Shown piece by piece: positions 52,386 to 59,564 of a stretch of 64,000 nt of DNA. A program made the position numbers and the translations under genes. Source of the DNA: Bradyrhizobium australiense (GTDB taxonomy: Bacteria > Pseudomonadota > Alphaproteobacteria > Rhizobiales > Xanthobacteraceae); NCBI RefSeq assembly GCF_013114825.1, contig NZ_JAAVLX010000009.1:248001-312000 (forward strand), in the 5' to 3' direction. The notes beneath the pieces were generated by a model, which saw nothing but the letters and a program-made list of their open reading frames with translations, was not told where the DNA came from and made no database searches. How positions within the stretch are numbered: the stretch's first letter is position 1; every line of letters starts with the position of its first letter.

Positions 52386-52551
52386 GACTACTCCGTTCGA
52401 CGCGCGTGGTGTTCAACGCGAGCTACGAATGGATGGAGATCAGGTTTCAAAAGTGGTGTTCGCGGACCGCTATGCGCGTGTTGAGGATGCCTCTTCGCTG
52501 CCCGGCCAGCGACCGGCGCGCCACATTCGAAATGAATTGTCGCAACAGCAA

Positions 52552-52638
52552 GTAGCCCGGATGGAGCGCAGCGCAATCCGGGGATTCCCTCTCTGATTGA
52601 GGGCCGCCCCGGATTTCGCTGCGCTCCATCCGGGCTAC
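52552..52638. repeat. near-perfect 32-bp inverted repeat (GTAGCCCGGATGGAGCGCAG)
   Basis: The arms 52552-52583 and 52607-52638 differ at one position and enclose a 23-bp spacer. The element lies between the start of the exported protein gene and the end of the ctpA-like gene. In RNA it would form a very stable stem. Confidence 0.9.
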
Positions 52639-52683
52639 AGGGGCTCGCAAGCGGAAGCCGGTTTCGCGCCCGCCGTGAGTAAA

Positions 52684-54018
52684 TTAATTCGGCACGGCCC
52701 GCTTCGCGGCCGTGACCGCATTCGCGTTCACGGTGCCGCCGCGCAGCAGGTTGAACGCGGCGTTGAGCGCCTTGTCGTCCTTTTCGTTCGGCGGAACATA
52801 GGCTTGCGAGCCGGTCTGCTCGGCACCATCGGCGGCGAGATGGCCGCGCATCGAGGCTTCGCCCTTCAGCTCGGCGCGGCTCTTGAGCTCATCCGGCACG
52901 TCCTGCAGCACCTCGATATCGGGCGCGATGCCTTGGGCCTGGATCGAGCGACCCGAAGGCGTGAAGTAGCGCGCCGTGGTCAGCGCCAGCGCGCCATTGC
53001 CCTGCCCCAGCGGAATGATGGTTTGCACCGAACCCTTGCCGAAGGTGCGCGTGCCGATCAGGGTGGCGCGCTTGTGGTCGCGCAAGGCGCCGGCAACGAT
53101 TTCGGACGCCGAAGCCGAGCCGCCGTTGATCAGCACGACCAGCGGCTTGCCTTTGGTGATGTCGCCGCCGCGCGCGGTGAAGCGCTGGGTTTCCTCCGCG
53201 GTGCGGCCGCGCGTCGAGACCACCTCGCCCCGGTTCATGAAGGTGCTCGACACCGACACTGCCTGGTCGAGCAACCCGCCGGGATTGTTGCGGAGGTCGA
53301 CGATATAGCCCGCGAGTTTCTCCGGCGGAATTTCCTTCGAGATGCTGGCGATCGCTTTCTTCAAGCCGTCGGTGGTCTGCTCGTTGAAACGGGTGATCCT
53401 GATGTAACCGATGTCGCCGCCGTCAGTCTTGAAGCGGACCGGCCGCACCCGGATGATCTCGCGCATAATGGCAACGTCGATCGGTGCGGCGGCCCCCTTG
53501 CGCACGACCTTGAGCCGGATCTTGCTGTTGGCGGGGCCTTTCATCCGGCCCACCGCCTGTTCGAGGGTCATGCCCTGGATGGACTCGTCGTCGATCTGGG
53601 TGATCACGTCGCCCGAGAGGATGCCGGCTTTGGCCGCGGGCGTATCGTCGATAGGCGTGACCACCTTGACGATGCCGTCTTCCATCGTGACCTCGATGCC
53701 GAGCCCGCCGAACTCGCCATGGGTGGTCTCCTGCATGTCGCTCCAGCCCTTCTCATTCATGTAGCGCGAATGAGGATCGAGCGCGGAGATCATGCCGTTG
53801 ATGGCGCCTTCCATCAGCTTGGAATCGTCCGGCTTCTCGACGTAGCTGGTCTTGATCCGCTCGAACACGCTGCCGAACAGATTGAGCTGGGTGTAGGTGT
53901 CGGAACGGGCCGCGGCCTTTGCCGCCGCCACCAGATGCGCCCCTTGAGGTCCGATCACGAGAGCGGTCAGAGACGCACCCGTCACCGTGCCGAGAAGAAA
54001 GGCAAAATTCCTGCGCAT
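52684..54018 (-). CDS. ctpA: S41-family carboxyl-terminal processing peptidase
   Basis: Periplasmic serine protease of 444 residues from ATG at 54018; the longer open frame upstream is not family-like. A hydrophobic N-terminal signal or anchor (MRRNFAFLLGTVTGASLTAL) is followed by a PDZ domain (about 85-170, GEFGGLGIEVTMEDGIVKVV, DTPAAKAGILSGDVITQIDD) and the protease domain. The catalytic serine is in LINGGSASASEIVAGAL and the lysine in GTRTFGKGSVQTI. It probably trims periplasmic or membrane protein C-termini. It is usually found next to peptidase M23 genes; none is adjacent here. Confidence 0.94.
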   Translation of the reverse strand: MRRNFAFLLGTVTGASLTALVIGPQGAHLVAAAKAAARSDTYTQLNLFGSVFERIKTSYVEKPDDSKLMEGAINGMISALDPHSRYMNEKGWSDMQETTHGEFGGLGIEVTMEDGIVKVVTPIDDTPAAKAGILSGDVITQIDDESIQGMTLEQAVGRMKGPANSKIRLKVVRKGAAAPIDVAIMREIIRVRPVRFKTDGGDIGYIRITRFNEQTTDGLKKAIASISKEIPPEKLAGYIVDLRNNPGGLLDQAVSVSSTFMNRGEVVSTRGRTAEETQRFTARGGDITKGKPLVVLINGGSASASEIVAGALRDHKRATLIGTRTFGKGSVQTIIPLGQGNGALALTTARYFTPSGRSIQAQGIAPDIEVLQDVPDELKSRAELKGEASMRGHLAADGAEQTGSQAYVPPNEKDDKALNAAFNLLRGGTVNANAVTAAKRAVPN

Positions 54019-54140
54019 CGTGGGGCGTCCCTTTTTGCTAACGGACGCCCACCATCCCTGTGAATCGGCGCCCCTGTCCCGGCCCCGCCAACTCACAATG
54101 GCTTTTTGGTCGGATCAAGGCACGCCGACCGGGCCGCTTT

Positions 54141-55313
54141 TCAGGAGGCTTTATCCGCCTCCTGCAGCCCGTTTTGCCAGGTGGAAGGCCGGGTTCCGAA
54201 ACCGCGCTTGGCGCGGGTGCCCAGCCAGTAGCCGAATTGCGGGGGAACGTTGCGGAACGGGCCCTCCACGCCGAGTTTGAGCGCGGCATCCATCGGCCAA
54301 TTGGGATTATTGAGGATTTCCCGCCCCACCGCGATCAAATCGGCCCGCCCGTCGCGCAGGATCTGCTCGGCCTGGTCGCCATGGATGATGAGGCCAACCG
54401 CCATTGTCATGATGTCGGCGTGGCGCCTGACATATTCCGACAGCGGCACCTGATAACTGTATTTGATTTCCTTGCCCAGGATCGGCGCCGCCTCGGAGAT
54501 GCCGCCGGATGAACAGTCGATGACGTCGACGCCTTTTGTCTTCAGTATCTTTGCCAGCCGCGCGCTCTGTTCCGGTCCCCAGCCGGCATTGTCCTCGACC
54601 GAAAGGCGGACGAACAGCGGCTTTTGGTTGGGCCAATGTGCACGCACGGCTTCCGTCACCTCGATCAAGAGGCGCATGCGGTTGGTTTCGGAGCCGCCGT
54701 ATTCGTCAGTGCGCTGATTGGCGCGCTCCGACAGGAACTCATGCACGAGATAGCCATGGGCGCCGTGCAGCTCCAGCACGTCAAAACCTGCCTCATGGGC
54801 GCGGCGCGCCGCCTGCCCCCAGGCCTGCACGAGATCTTTCACTTCGGCTGTTTCAAGCGCGCGCGGCACCGGCCAGCGCTCGCTATGGGGAATCGCGCTC
54901 GGCGCCACCGGCTGCCAGGCGTCCCAATCCTCGATATCGGGCGTCCGCTGCAGCGGGCGGTCGCCCTCCCACGGCCGGGTCGCACGCGCCTTGCGGCCGG
55001 AATGGCCGAGCTGAATTCCGGCGACCGCGCCCTGCTGTTTGATGAATTTGACGAGGCGGCCGAGCGGCTCGATGAATGTGTCGTCCCAGATGCCGAGATC
55101 GCCGACCGTGCCGCAGCCGCGCCGCTCGACCTTGGTCGATTCCACCACGACCAGGCCAGCGCCGCCGGCGGCGAACTTGCCAGCATTCATCAGGTGCCAG
55201 TCGGTCGGAAAACCCTTCACGGCCGAATATTGATGCATCGGCGGTACCACGATGCGGTTCTTCAGCGTGACGCCGCGGATCGTCATCGGAGAAAACAGCA
55301 GCGTTTCCGTCAT
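54141..55313 (-). CDS. NADH:flavin oxidoreductase, old yellow enzyme family (YqjM-like)
   Basis: FMN-dependent ene-reductase of 390 residues from ATG at 55313, which has GAGGAAA just upstream. Signature elements are LLFSPMTIRGVTLKNRIVVPPMHQYSAVKG, GIQLGHSGRKA, RAHEAGFDVLELHGAHGYLVHEFLSERANQRTDEYGGS (the H-x-x-H/N pair) and ADLIAVGREILNNPNWP. The residue after PPM is His rather than Cys, so flavin tuning may differ from YqjM, which has Cys26. It could reduce enones or xenobiotics; the substrate is unknown. Confidence 0.91.
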   Translation of the reverse strand: MTETLLFSPMTIRGVTLKNRIVVPPMHQYSAVKGFPTDWHLMNAGKFAAGGAGLVVVESTKVERRGCGTVGDLGIWDDTFIEPLGRLVKFIKQQGAVAGIQLGHSGRKARATRPWEGDRPLQRTPDIEDWDAWQPVAPSAIPHSERWPVPRALETAEVKDLVQAWGQAARRAHEAGFDVLELHGAHGYLVHEFLSERANQRTDEYGGSETNRMRLLIEVTEAVRAHWPNQKPLFVRLSVEDNAGWGPEQSARLAKILKTKGVDVIDCSSGGISEAAPILGKEIKYSYQVPLSEYVRRHADIMTMAVGLIIHGDQAEQILRDGRADLIAVGREILNNPNWPMDAALKLGVEGPFRNVPPQFGYWLGTRAKRGFGTRPSTWQNGLQEADKAS

Positions 55314-55368
55314 GGTTTCCTCGGCCTCGTGGACAACATTGGCCCGGCACCGTCCCGGGAAGTGTCTT

Positions 55369-55674
55369 CTACTTTGCGGCGCCTTCGGCGGATTTGGCCT
55401 TCGGCTTGGCTGGCGGTGGTGCCTTGGCCGCGGCTTTCGGCGGCGCGCTGTCGCCGCGCATCGTCCCCCAGGGGTCGGAACTCTTTTGCTGCTCGGGAAT
55501 GTTGCCAAGCGACCTCCGGTAGGCCCGCTCGGCCTCCTTCTCGGCCGCGATTTCCGAAGGCGTCTTGGGCTTGTCCTCCTCGCCATATTTGGCCGGACCT
55601 TTTTGGGCCGCGGCGGATCCGGCCAATAATCCGATCATCGCGACAGCGCCCAGGATTCTGCCAACAACTTGCAT
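55369..55674 (-). CDS. small exported Lys/Ala/Pro-rich protein, unknown
   Basis: 101 residues from ATG at 55674. A signal peptide (MQVVGRILGAVAMIGLLAGSAAA) precedes a charged stretch (GPAKYGEEDKPKTPSEIAAEKEAERAY, helical) and YRRSLGNIPEQQKSSDPWGTMRG, then an Ala/Lys/Pro tail. No enzyme motif. The W-G-x-M-R segment is recalled as conserved in related small proteins of this group. It is 55 bp upstream of the old yellow enzyme gene, same strand. Confidence 0.75.
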   Translation of the reverse strand: MQVVGRILGAVAMIGLLAGSAAAQKGPAKYGEEDKPKTPSEIAAEKEAERAYRRSLGNIPEQQKSSDPWGTMRGDSAPPKAAAKAPPPAKPKAKSAEGAAK

Positions 55675-55800
55675 GCGACTACTCCCTGAAATTGGCCCAA
55701 GCCTTAGCACAGCTCGCGCACGGGCTTAAGCACCGGATTGGGCTTCGAAGCGTATCCGGTGGCCGTTGCCGAGGCCGGTCCAGTTTTGTAAACGACTGGC

Positions 55801-56427
55801 ATGAATCCGCCGCCAGCGCCCCGCTCCGTCGACGCCTTGCTGTTCGACCTCGGTCGCGTCGTGCTCGACATCAGTTTCGATCAGGTGATGACCTGCTGGG
55901 CGGAGCATGCTGGCTGCGCGCCTGCCGACCTCGCCGGACGCTTTGTTGTCGATGACAGCTTCAAGCACCATGAGACCGGCCGGATCGACGATGCCGCGTT
56001 CTTTGCCGGGCTGCGTCAGTCGCTCGGCATCGGCATCACCGACGCGCAGTTCCTGGAAGGCTGGAACGCGATCTTCACCGGCGAGATGCCCGGAATTGCG
56101 CCACTGCTGGCGGGTGCAGCAAAACGCCTGCCGCTCTATGCCTTTTCCAACACCAATCCGGCCCATGTCGCGCATTTTTCGCAGGCCTATGGCGATGTGC
56201 TCAGCCATTTCCGCGAGATATTCCTGTCATCGAGCATCGGTTTGCGCAAACCCGACGCCGAAGCCTATGATCATGTGATAAAGGCGATCGGCGTGCCGGC
56301 GTCGCGGATCCTGTTCTTCGACGATTCGGCCGCCAATATCGAAGGCGCGCGGGCGCGCGGCCTTTCTGCCATCCACGTGACATCGACGGATGACGTGGCG
56401 AGGGCACTGACCGCACTTGGAATTTAA
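55801..56427 (+). CDS. HAD-superfamily hydrolase
   Basis: Phosphatase-like protein of 208 residues. Motif I is seen as LLFDLGRVVLD, where the second aspartate expected in DxD is replaced by G-R (D-L-G), as in epoxide hydrolase N-domain-like HADs. Motif II is LYAFSNTNPAH, motif III K in GLRKPDAEAYDHV and motif IV ILFFDDSAANIEGARARG. Substrate unknown. The stop codon lies inside a 15-bp tandem repeat just before moeA. Confidence 0.85.
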   Translation: MNPPPAPRSVDALLFDLGRVVLDISFDQVMTCWAEHAGCAPADLAGRFVVDDSFKHHETGRIDDAAFFAGLRQSLGIGITDAQFLEGWNAIFTGEMPGIAPLLAGAAKRLPLYAFSNTNPAHVAHFSQAYGDVLSHFREIFLSSSIGLRKPDAEAYDHVIKAIGVPASRILFFDDSAANIEGARARGLSAIHVTSTDDVARALTALGI

Positions 56428-56457
56428 GCACTTGGAATTTGAGCGCGTCGAATTTGA
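56413..56457. repeat. three tandem 15-bp repeats spanning the HAD stop codon
   Basis: GCACTTGGAATTTAA, GCACTTGGAATTTGA and GCGCGTCGAATTTGA stand in direct succession. The first contains the HAD stop TAA, so a duplication extended the intergenic space to moeA. The GTG start of moeA is 14 bp beyond. Confidence 0.85.
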
Positions 56458-56470
56458 GGGAGGTCTGCCC

Positions 56471-57682
56471 GTGGCCTTGATGCCTGTCGCCGATGCGCTC
56501 GCTGCGATCCTTGCCGGCGCAGAAGCGCTGCCCGAAGAAATGGTGGCGCTCGATGACGCGTATCACCGTATCCTCGTGCGTGACGTCGCCGCGCGGCGGA
56601 CGCAGCCGCCGCAGGCGATGTCGGCGATGGATGGCTATGCGGTGCGCGCGGCGGACGCCGCGGATGTCAACGCACGGCTGAAGGTGATTGGCGAGGTCGC
56701 CGCCGGCCGCCCGTTCGAGCGGAGGGTAGGCCCAGGCGAAGCGGTGCGGATTTTTACCGGCGGCGTGATCCCCGCCGGCGCCGATGCGGTCATCATCCAG
56801 GAAGACGCTGGCGTCGACGCCGACCATATCACCATCACGGAAGCTGCCGTTCCGGGACGGCATATTCGCGCCGCCGGCGTCGACTTCCGCGAGGGCGACG
56901 TCCTGCTCACGCGCGGACGCCGCCTCTCCGACCGCGACCTGTCGCTCGCCGCCGGCATGAACTACCCGGAGCTTGCGGTGCACCGCCGCCCCAAGGTCGC
57001 TGTACTCGCCACCGGGGACGAACTGGTGATGCCGGGCGTAACCCCCGGCCCCGGCCAGATTGTCTATTCCAACGGTTACGCGATTCGGGCACTGGCGCGG
57101 GCCGAGGGCGCGGAAATCATCGACCTCGGGATTGCCGCCGACACGGTCGCCGCGACCACCGAAGGTATTCGCCGCGCCCGCGAGGTGGATGCGGACATCC
57201 TGATCACCATGGGCGGCGCCTCGGTCGGCGACCACGACCTCGTCAAGCGGTCGCTGGAGGCCGAGGGCGTCGCCATGGCATTCTGGCGGATCGCGATGCG
57301 GCCGGGCAAACCGATGATGCATGGACGGTTGGGCGCAATGCGGGTGATCGGATTGCCCGGCAATCCCGTCTCCGCCTATATCTGCAGCTTCCTGTTCCTG
57401 GTGCCGCTGATTCGCGCTTTGTCGGGCCGCAACCACGTCCATCACGTCAGAGAAAGCGCCCTGCTCGGCCGCGATCTCTCAGCCAACGACCAGCGCGAAG
57501 ATTATCTGCGCGCCCGCCTCGAAGCGCGCGAAGACGGCACGCTGGTCGCCGTGCCGGTCAACCATCAGGACTCGTCGCTACTCGGGAATCTCGCTGCGGC
57601 ACGGGCACTTGTGATACGTCCGCCGTTCGCGCCGGCTGCCGCGAATGGATCGCGTTGCGAGCTGCTCCGGCTGCCGGAATGA
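56471..57682 (+). CDS. moeA: molybdopterin molybdotransferase
   Basis: Inserts molybdenum into adenylated molybdopterin. 403 residues from GTG at 56471, preceded by GGGAGG at good spacing; the frame is open further upstream only because of the tandem repeat. Motifs are RRTQPPQAMSAMDGYAVRAAD, FTGGVIPAGADAVIIQED, VLATGDELVMPG, ITMGGASVGDHDLVK and GLPGNPVSAYICSFLFLVPLIRAL. It is separated from moaC by about 9 kb of unrelated genes. Confidence 0.96.
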   Translation: MALMPVADALAAILAGAEALPEEMVALDDAYHRILVRDVAARRTQPPQAMSAMDGYAVRAADAADVNARLKVIGEVAAGRPFERRVGPGEAVRIFTGGVIPAGADAVIIQEDAGVDADHITITEAAVPGRHIRAAGVDFREGDVLLTRGRRLSDRDLSLAAGMNYPELAVHRRPKVAVLATGDELVMPGVTPGPGQIVYSNGYAIRALARAEGAEIIDLGIAADTVAATTEGIRRAREVDADILITMGGASVGDHDLVKRSLEAEGVAMAFWRIAMRPGKPMMHGRLGAMRVIGLPGNPVSAYICSFLFLVPLIRALSGRNHVHHVRESALLGRDLSANDQREDYLRARLEAREDGTLVAVPVNHQDSSLLGNLAAARALVIRPPFAPAAANGSRCELLRLPE

Positions 57683-57742
57683 CGCCTGAACGGTGCTTTG
57701 GGCCGAAATCGCAGAGCGTTCACCTGAAATTAAGTGGTTGCG

Positions 57743-57757
57743 GAACACATATCGAAC
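57743..57757 (+). promoter_or_regulatory. LexA box (GAAC-N7-GAAC) in the lexA promoter
   Basis: GAAC ACATATC GAAC matches exactly the alphaproteobacterial SOS operator GTTC-N7-GTTC read on the other strand. It is 121 bp before the lexA start and indicates autoregulation. Confidence 0.85.
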
Positions 57758-57768
57758 ATATAGTGTCC

Positions 57769-57783
57769 GTTCATGATTTGTTT
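57769..57783 (+). promoter_or_regulatory. second, imperfect LexA box (GTTC-N7-GTTT)
   Basis: GTTC ATGATTT GTTT differs from the consensus by one base and lies 11 bp after the exact box, on the opposite orientation. It may be a weaker second site. Confidence 0.5.
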
Positions 57784-57877
57784 CGACTGCTAGTGTCTAT
57801 GTCGGGAGTTTTGGGGACTCTCGCGAACTGGGCCCTGGGGATTCGGAACGACGACGCCAACCGGGGGATTGCTCGCG

Positions 57878-58579
57878 ATGCTTACGCGCAAACAGTACGA
57901 ACTTCTGCGTTTCATCAATGAACGGCTGAAAGAGGCCGGTGTGCCGCCCTCTTTCGACGAGATGAAGGACGCGCTTGACCTGCGCTCTAAGTCCGGAATC
58001 CACCGCCTCATTACGGCGCTGGAGGAGCGCGGCTTCATCCGCCGTCTGCCCAACCGCGCCCGCGCCATCGAAGTCATCAAGCTGCCGGAGCTTGCAGCCG
58101 CCGGCAACGGCCGCCGCGGCTTCACGCCAAGCGTCATCGAAGGTACGCTCGGCAGGCGCGCCGCGAGCGCGCCGGCCGTCGAGGACGATGGCAATCGCCC
58201 GGTCGCCGTCCCCGTGATGGGCCGAATCGCCGCCGGTACGCCGATCGAGGCGCTGCAGACCCGCAGCCACACCATCAGCGTGCCGCCGGACATGCTCGGC
58301 TCCGGCGAGCATTATGCGCTCGAAGTGCGCGGCGATTCCATGGTGGATGCCGGCATTCTCGACGGCGACATGGCGCTGATCCAGCGCAACGAAACCGCCG
58401 ACACCGGCGATATCGTCGTGGCGCTGATCGACGAGGAGGAAGCCACGCTAAAGCGCTTCCGCCGCCGCGGCGCCTCGATTGCGCTCGAGCCCGCCAACGC
58501 CGCCTATGAGGTCCGCATCCTGCCGCCGAACCGGGTACGGATTCAGGGCAAGCTGATCGGGCTGTACCGCAAGTACTGA
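57878..58579 (+). CDS. lexA: SOS repressor LexA
   Basis: 233 residues from ATG at 57878 (MLTRKQYELLRFINERLKEA), typical of the alphaproteobacterial form. The winged helix-turn-helix occupies about 1-70 (GVPPSFDEMKDALDLRSKSGIHRLITALEERGF). The autocleavage bond is in GRIAAGTP (A119-G120), with catalytic serine S154 in RGDSMVDAGI and lysine K192 in EEEATLKRF. It binds the GAAC-N7-GAAC sites upstream and releases them after RecA-stimulated self-cleavage. A strong intrinsic terminator follows. Confidence 0.97.
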   Translation: MLTRKQYELLRFINERLKEAGVPPSFDEMKDALDLRSKSGIHRLITALEERGFIRRLPNRARAIEVIKLPELAAAGNGRRGFTPSVIEGTLGRRAASAPAVEDDGNRPVAVPVMGRIAAGTPIEALQTRSHTISVPPDMLGSGEHYALEVRGDSMVDAGILDGDMALIQRNETADTGDIVVALIDEEEATLKRFRRRGASIALEPANAAYEVRILPPNRVRIQGKLIGLYRKY

Positions 58580-58613
58580 CCCGTTATGCCGCCCCAGCCA
58601 TGACGAATAGCAG

Positions 58614-58638
58614 CCCTGGCCCTCGGCCGGGGTTTTTT
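58614..58638 (+). terminator. intrinsic terminator after lexA
   Basis: CCCTGGCC pairs with GGCCGGGG (one G-T pair) across a CTC loop and is followed by six T residues at 58633-58638. It lies 35 bp after the lexA stop. Confidence 0.9.
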
Positions 58639-58807
58639 GTTGCGCGTGTGGAACTAAGGAACGTTAGCGCGTTTGTGAATGTGGCGCAGTGCGCCAGTCG
58701 CAGAATTGCCCAGAAAGAAGAAAAGGCTCTGCGCCATGTCCACTCTGATAGAGGCCTGTGCCTCCTTCTAGACACGGGTCAGCTATCTCAAACGAGGGAG
58801 CCATCCG

Positions 58808-59230
58808 ATGTGTGACTATAGCCTGCATGCTGTGGCTACGCGGCCTGCCCAAGTCGGCGAGACGCTGATCACCACGACCTTCCGCGGTACATCGACCCGC
58901 GGCTTTGCGTCGGAACGCGAGCCCGCAGTGGCGGTCTGCATGCTTCCCGGCACCGAGCTGGCGTTCGCTGAGGACGTCAGATACGACAACCGCTGGATCT
59001 GGACGCGAACCACCGACTGGCGGGTCGGCAAATTCAACCAAATCGACCCGCATATATCCGACCGTCATCACGACGCGATCGAATTTCCCGACGGAAGCCA
59101 TGTGCTGGTGACGCAGCTTTGCGAAGGCCAGCGTGCGACCGTGCTGCAACTGCCGGTGGTCCAGACCGGTGGCGAGCGTGCACCGAAGGTGACGGAAGCG
59201 CCTCCGGCCGAATCGATCGTGACCGGATAA
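58808..59230 (+). CDS. conserved hypothetical protein beginning MCDYSLH
   Basis: 140-residue soluble protein of a type I recall from Bradyrhizobium but cannot name. It begins MCDYSLHAVATRPAQVGETL with cysteine at position 2, a residue that in other folds becomes an N-terminal nucleophile, but nothing proves that here. The core is FRGTSTRGFASEREPAVAVCMLPGTELAFAEDV and HHDAIEFPDGSHVLVTQLCEGQRATVLQLP, mostly beta-strand. GAGGGAG stands before the ATG at 58808. It is separated from lexA by a terminator, so it has its own promoter. Confidence 0.75.
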   Translation: MCDYSLHAVATRPAQVGETLITTTFRGTSTRGFASEREPAVAVCMLPGTELAFAEDVRYDNRWIWTRTTDWRVGKFNQIDPHISDRHHDAIEFPDGSHVLVTQLCEGQRATVLQLPVVQTGGERAPKVTEAPPAESIVTG

Positions 59231-59329
59231 ACGCCACGCGCATACGATCCGCCGGTCCAGGCCGGCGGATCGTCGTGGTGCATTTTTCAGAACTCGGCTT
59301 TCAGAACTCGGCACCGCAGGGGGCAGCCG

Positions 59330-59557
59330 GTGGTCAACAAGGTTACGTGGCAAAAAGCCGGACGCGTCACTGAGCCCGGACGGTACATGTTCAGGTACGG
59401 CTGGCTCACCATCACGGCGGAAGATCTCGCAATCTGGCAGCAATTCCCCAACGCATCGTTCACGCTGGTCGCTCTGCCGTCGGCACCCGACGCGCCCGAG
59501 GAATTCCACCTCGGTGCATTCGAAATACCAGCCAAACCCACAGTCGACGAACACTGA
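59330..59557 (+). CDS. small hypothetical protein
   Basis: 75 residues from GTG at 59330 (MVNKVTWQKAGRVTEPGRYM). Contains WLTITAEDLAIWQQFPNASFTLV, a compact alpha/beta-like pattern; no signal peptide or metal motif. The adjacent stop faces the end of comEC 7 bp away. It may be translated with the MCDYSLH gene 99 bp upstream. No family recognised. Confidence 0.65.
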   Translation: MVNKVTWQKAGRVTEPGRYMFRYGWLTITAEDLAIWQQFPNASFTLVALPSAPDAPEEFHLGAFEIPAKPTVDEH

Positions 59558-59564
59558 GGGTCGC

